This document shows, piece by piece, positions 61,696 through 64,000 of a stretch of DNA of 64,000 bases. Position numbers and translations under genes: made by a program. The DNA is from Sphingomonadaceae bacterium (lineage in GTDB: Bacteria > Pseudomonadota > Alphaproteobacteria > Sphingomonadales > Sphingomonadaceae), in assembly GCA_025359685.1 (NCBI GenBank), contig JANYEY010000112.1:1-64000 (forward strand), read 5' to 3'. The notes beneath the pieces are model-generated. The model was given only the letters and a program-made list of their open reading frames with translations. It was not told where the DNA came from and ran no database searches. The stretch's first letter is position 1; each line of letters opens with the position of its first letter.

Positions 61696-62277
61696 CTAAC
61701 GGTGCCAAACGAGTTCGCCGTAGCGTTCGTCAAAACCGTCGGGGAATTCGGGTCGTTCCCTGCAAGCATTAACAAACTCCCATTTCGATATGCCGCCCCA
61801 TATACCCACTTGACAGTCGTGTAAAGCCGCCCTTGGCCGCGCCAAAACGGTTAGAAGCGTGTTGTCAGGTGAGGGATATATCCCCGCCGCAGTGCGCATA
61901 TTTGCCTGCATGCGAACGGTGTAAGGCGTTTTGATGATATAAATGTAAACATCGCTTCCGTCATCGTCCTGATCATAACGACGGTGAACTCCTTTAAAGC
62001 ACGCGTGTGCGTTTGCGATGCTCACTATGTCATTGTTCGGATGCTCGGCTCGGCGGACTAGTTCTGCGTTGTTCACTGGTGGCATTTCGCCAACTAGATG
62101 CGCCCAAGCTTGGAATATATCCGTGCGGCGGTGCGCTGCGACCAGTTTTTCCACAGTTGCCTGTGAAACTGATAAAAGAACAGTTGCCCCCGTGCCTTCA
62201 GGGCAGGGCGCTACAACGTCCGGGATAGGAACAATAGGAACGCGCCCCTTAGGCGCAAACAAATGAACTGAAGCCAA
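61696..62277 (-). CDS. cargo: 193-residue protein of unknown function
   Basis: First gene of the minus-strand cargo pair. The frame begins with TTG directly after an in-frame TGA; no ATG occurs before residue 63, so TTG (MASVHLFAPK) is the likely start. It has no signal peptide or membrane helix. Segments such as GTGATVLLSVSQATVEKLVAAHRR and DVYIYIIKTPYTVRMQANMR suggest an alternating alpha/beta fold. No motif was recognised. It is followed by the 130-codon gene after three bases. The 5' end is about 85 bases from the right inverted repeat, leaving room for a promoter. Confidence 0.72.
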   Translation of the reverse strand: MASVHLFAPKGRVPIVPIPDVVAPCPEGTGATVLLSVSQATVEKLVAAHRRTDIFQAWAHLVGEMPPVNNAELVRRAEHPNNDIVSIANAHACFKGVHRRYDQDDDGSDVYIYIIKTPYTVRMQANMRTAAGIYPSPDNTLLTVLARPRAALHDCQVGIWGGISKWEFVNACRERPEFPDGFDERYGELVWHR

Positions 62278-62360
62278 TCAACTTACTCGCGTGACGAATT
62301 CGCGATGTTAGCGGACGAAAGGCCGTTGGGCAAACCACAGGGGTGAACACGAAAAAATCG

Positions 62361-62386
62361 CCGTGTTTGCAAGGTATATAATCGCC
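62361..62386 (-). repeat. right terminal inverted repeat (26 bp)
   Basis: Begins CCGTGTTTGCAAGGTATA; exact reverse complement of 59299-59324. Confidence 0.95.
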
Positions 62387-62394
62387 AAAAAGAA
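62387..62394 (+). repeat. 8-bp target duplication (right copy)
   Basis: AAAAAGAA, identical to 59291-59298, directly after the right end of the element. Confidence 0.93.
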
Positions 62395-62416
62395 AGGGGC
62401 GCCGCAGCGCCCCTTT
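62387..62416 (-). terminator. terminator of the right-edge TonB receptor, site of transposon insertion
   Basis: On the minus strand AAAGGGGCG pairs with CGCCCCTTT around CTGCGG, followed by CTTTTT. The U-tract is the right copy of the target duplication, so the terminator stayed whole after insertion. Confidence 0.85.
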
Positions 62417-62443
62417 CCCAATTCCAACGGTCTGACGAGAGGG

Positions 62444-64000
62444 TCAGAAGCCGACGTTAAGCGTCACCCGGACCGTGCGCGGCGAACCGAGCGAGAAGTT
62501 CGGGTTGGCGCTGTTGGCAGCGCAAGTGCTGCCGGTCGGGCAGATGTTGCCAGCGTTGATCTGCGTCGAAATGTTACCGAGGTAGAACCGGTTGAACAGG
62601 TTATCGACGTTGAGCTGCAGGAACGTGTGCTTCAGCCCAAACGGCTCCAGCGTGATGCGCTCGTCAAGATCGACCAGCGTATAGGCCGGCGAAATGACAT
62701 CGTTCACGTCGGTAGCAAACCGGCTGCTGACGCGCTTTACCTGGATCCCAACGGAGACCGGGTTGAAGTTGAACTGAACGCGGCCGCCATAGGTCCATTC
62801 CGGCGTCTCGGTAACGCGCTTGCCCTTGGTCGGGGCGAAGATCTGAACCGAGGGGAGCGAAGTGGAATTGCCGAGCAGGATGTCATCCTGCAGCACGCTG
62901 TGGTTGTACGAAACATTTCCGTACAGCGTGACGATCTTGGCTGGCTGCCAGGCAAACCCGGCGTCGAGGCCATAACCCTGCACCCGGCCAACGTTACGAT
63001 CGACCGAAATCCCCGCTACCGGATCGAACGACGTCACGATCCGGTTCTTGAAGTTGATTAGCCAGCCCGATGCCTGAGCCTGCAGTTTGGGGCCCGAATA
63101 ACGCAGGTTGAGATCGAATGCGTCAGTCGTTTCAGGCTCCACCGTGACTCGCGGCGAGCGGTACAGGTTGTCAGTACGCGGAGCCGAAAAGCCCTTTGCG
63201 TAGTTGCCCGAAAGGCTGATCGCGTCGGTCACCCGGAAGTTGATACCCGCGCTGGGCAGCAACCGGTGGAAATTGTAAGTCGCACTGAACGGCGCGTAGA
63301 CCGAGTTGGCCGGGAACGGCGCAACTGTAGTCGGCGGCACGATCACCAAAGCAGCTGACACTGGCTGGCTGGTGCAGGTGGCAAAGCCGCTGCCCCCGGT
63401 CTGGGTGTAGCAATAGTTGGTCAGCTCGCGGTGGAAGAACGGCGAACGAATGCCCAGTTCGATCCGCACCCGATCATCGGCGAACTTGCCGATGTACTGG
63501 CCCGAAACCTGATTGAGCAAAGCGATCGACAGACGGTCACGCTGTTGCAGCTTGTAGCCGTCAGCCGCGAAGACCCCGCCGCTATTACGGCCGCCGAATG
63601 GATCGGTCGGGTTGCCAATTGCATCAAGGTAAGCCCATTCACCCGTCTGGCGGTGGCGTGCCCGGTCGTACGTATAAGCAAGCCGCAAGGTATGACCTTC
63701 GGCCGGGTTCCAGATCAACGAAGCAATCCCGGTCAGCCGGCGCGTGTTGGTGTTGTTCGGGGTGTAAAATCCGACGATGTCCGAAAAATCGCCATCCTGG
63801 TTGAAATCGACCCCGGGGAACGCGGTCAGCGAACCCTTGGCCAGCGCGCTGTTTTCAGCCAGCGTGGTATAACCGCCCCCGTTCGCAAGCACATATTGCC
63901 ACGAAGCGTCGAGCGTGAACACCAGGTTGTCGCTGAGGGTGAACTTCGAATTGAACCGCACGTTGCCCGTGTTCGACGGGTTAATGCGCACTCCGTAAAA
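62444..64000 (-). CDS. TonB-dependent receptor, C-terminal part (5' end beyond window)
   Basis: At least 518 codons of an outer-membrane receptor; the frame is open at the window edge (FYG before the first listed residue). The sequence is a run of barrel strands with TonB-receptor landmarks: GINFRVTDAISLSGNYAKGF, SAPRTDNLYRSPRVTVEPE, FDLNLRYSG and a last strand VRVTLNVGF. The Cys in CPTGSTCAANS near the end may form a disulphide in an extracellular loop. The plug and TonB box are outside, so the substrate (siderophore, vitamin or glycan) cannot be guessed. It ends at the terminator hit by the transposon. Confidence 0.9.
   Translation of the reverse strand, partial: FYGVRINPSNTGNVRFNSKFTLSDNLVFTLDASWQYVLANGGGYTTLAENSALAKGSLTAFPGVDFNQDGDFSDIVGFYTPNNTNTRRLTGIASLIWNPAEGHTLRLAYTYDRARHRQTGEWAYLDAIGNPTDPFGGRNSGGVFAADGYKLQQRDRLSIALLNQVSGQYIGKFADDRVRIELGIRSPFFHRELTNYCYTQTGGSGFATCTSQPVSAALVIVPPTTVAPFPANSVYAPFSATYNFHRLLPSAGINFRVTDAISLSGNYAKGFSAPRTDNLYRSPRVTVEPETTDAFDLNLRYSGPKLQAQASGWLINFKNRIVTSFDPVAGISVDRNVGRVQGYGLDAGFAWQPAKIVTLYGNVSYNHSVLQDDILLGNSTSLPSVQIFAPTKGKRVTETPEWTYGGRVQFNFNPVSVGIQVKRVSSRFATDVNDVISPAYTLVDLDERITLEPFGLKHTFLQLNVDNLFNRFYLGNISTQINAGNICPTGSTCAANSANPNFSLGSPRTVRVTLNVGF

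Larger units (their letters stand above)
59299..62386. mobile_element. complete IS1595-family transposon with cargo genes
   Basis: A 3088-bp unit is bounded by perfect 26-bp inverted repeats and flanked by AAAAAGAA direct repeats. It carries a full IS1595/ISXO2-type transposase, a structured non-coding gap, a HARE-HTH gene with an overlapping 49-codon gene, and a two-gene minus-strand unit. Base composition inside the cargo is visibly less GC-rich than in the flanking genes. Typical IS1595 elements with only a transposase are about 1 kb, so roughly two thirds of this one is cargo. Confidence 0.93.

Noticed and set aside
61300-62277. calling the cargo pair a toxin-antitoxin system
   Set aside because: Gene order alone is not evidence; neither protein shows a toxin or DNA-binding antitoxin motif that I can recognise.

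Overview
The window looks like chromosomal DNA of a GC-rich alphaproteobacterium, most probably from the Sphingomonadales (sphingomonad/erythrobacter type). The reasons are a ChpT-type histidine phosphotransferase of the CckA-ChpT-CtrA relay, an ATP12 F1-ATPase chaperone, an HWE histidine kinase, GatCAB, rluD next to rpoH, the TIGR02186 protein paired with a TauE/SafE permease, several TonB-dependent receptors and an alphaproteobacterial-type RNase P RNA. All assignments rest on reading motifs and translations; no database search was run.

Layout. Bases 1-575: the tail of an IS5-family element that has cut off a TonB-dependent receptor, leaving only its C-terminal barrel. 653-3232: clpB. 3481-11961: an extracytoplasmic hydrolase cluster (sedolisin S53 protease, orphan secretin, penicillin/AHL acylase, two-domain M16 lipoprotein protease, small conserved protein). 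12029-17389 (minus): gatC-gatA-acyltransferase-gatB, a membrane-anchored FKBP isomerase and rpsU. 17636-21187 (minus): a large trypsin-like autotransporter. 21375-25940 (plus): a seven-gene run (crcB, rluC-like, PaiB-like, HAD phosphatase, small membrane protein, ATP12, alpha/beta hydrolase) in which every junction overlaps. 25970-30017 (minus): trmL and an Mla-type lipid transport operon. 30100-35157: valS, queE and a MATE pump. 35173-41184 (minus): HerA-like ATPase, TIGR02186/TSUP pair and an NfrB-like glycosyltransferase with a partner barrel protein. 41460-50377: nhaA, gloA, a TorF-type porin, metallophosphatase, UDP-glucose dehydrogenase, serine hydrolase, DUF3237, Rieske oxygenase and a GH130-like protein. 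50391-55502 (minus): HWE kinase and response regulator, rnpB, a DUF6454-like protein, amidase, chpT and a JAMM peptidase. 55513-59288: rluD, rpoH, an outer-membrane MetA-pathway-type protein, mtgA and a 42-aa membrane peptide.

The clearest accessory feature is a complete IS1595-type transposon at 59299-62386. It has perfect 26-bp terminal inverted repeats and an 8-bp target duplication (AAAAAGAA). It carries an ISXO2/IS1595 DDE transposase, a structured non-coding stretch, a HARE-HTH protein with an overlapping 49-aa protein, and a convergent two-gene cassette of unknown function. It landed in the U-tract of the terminator of a TonB-dependent receptor gene that runs off the right edge. This cargo is the best candidate for an undescribed system in the window.

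Most other genes are housekeeping or envelope genes. Several clusters appear to act together: lipid trafficking (Mla), glycan export (NfrA/NfrB-like), translation quality (GatCAB, ValS, TrmL, pseudouridine synthases), heat shock (RpoH and ClpB) and cell-cycle signalling (ChpT).
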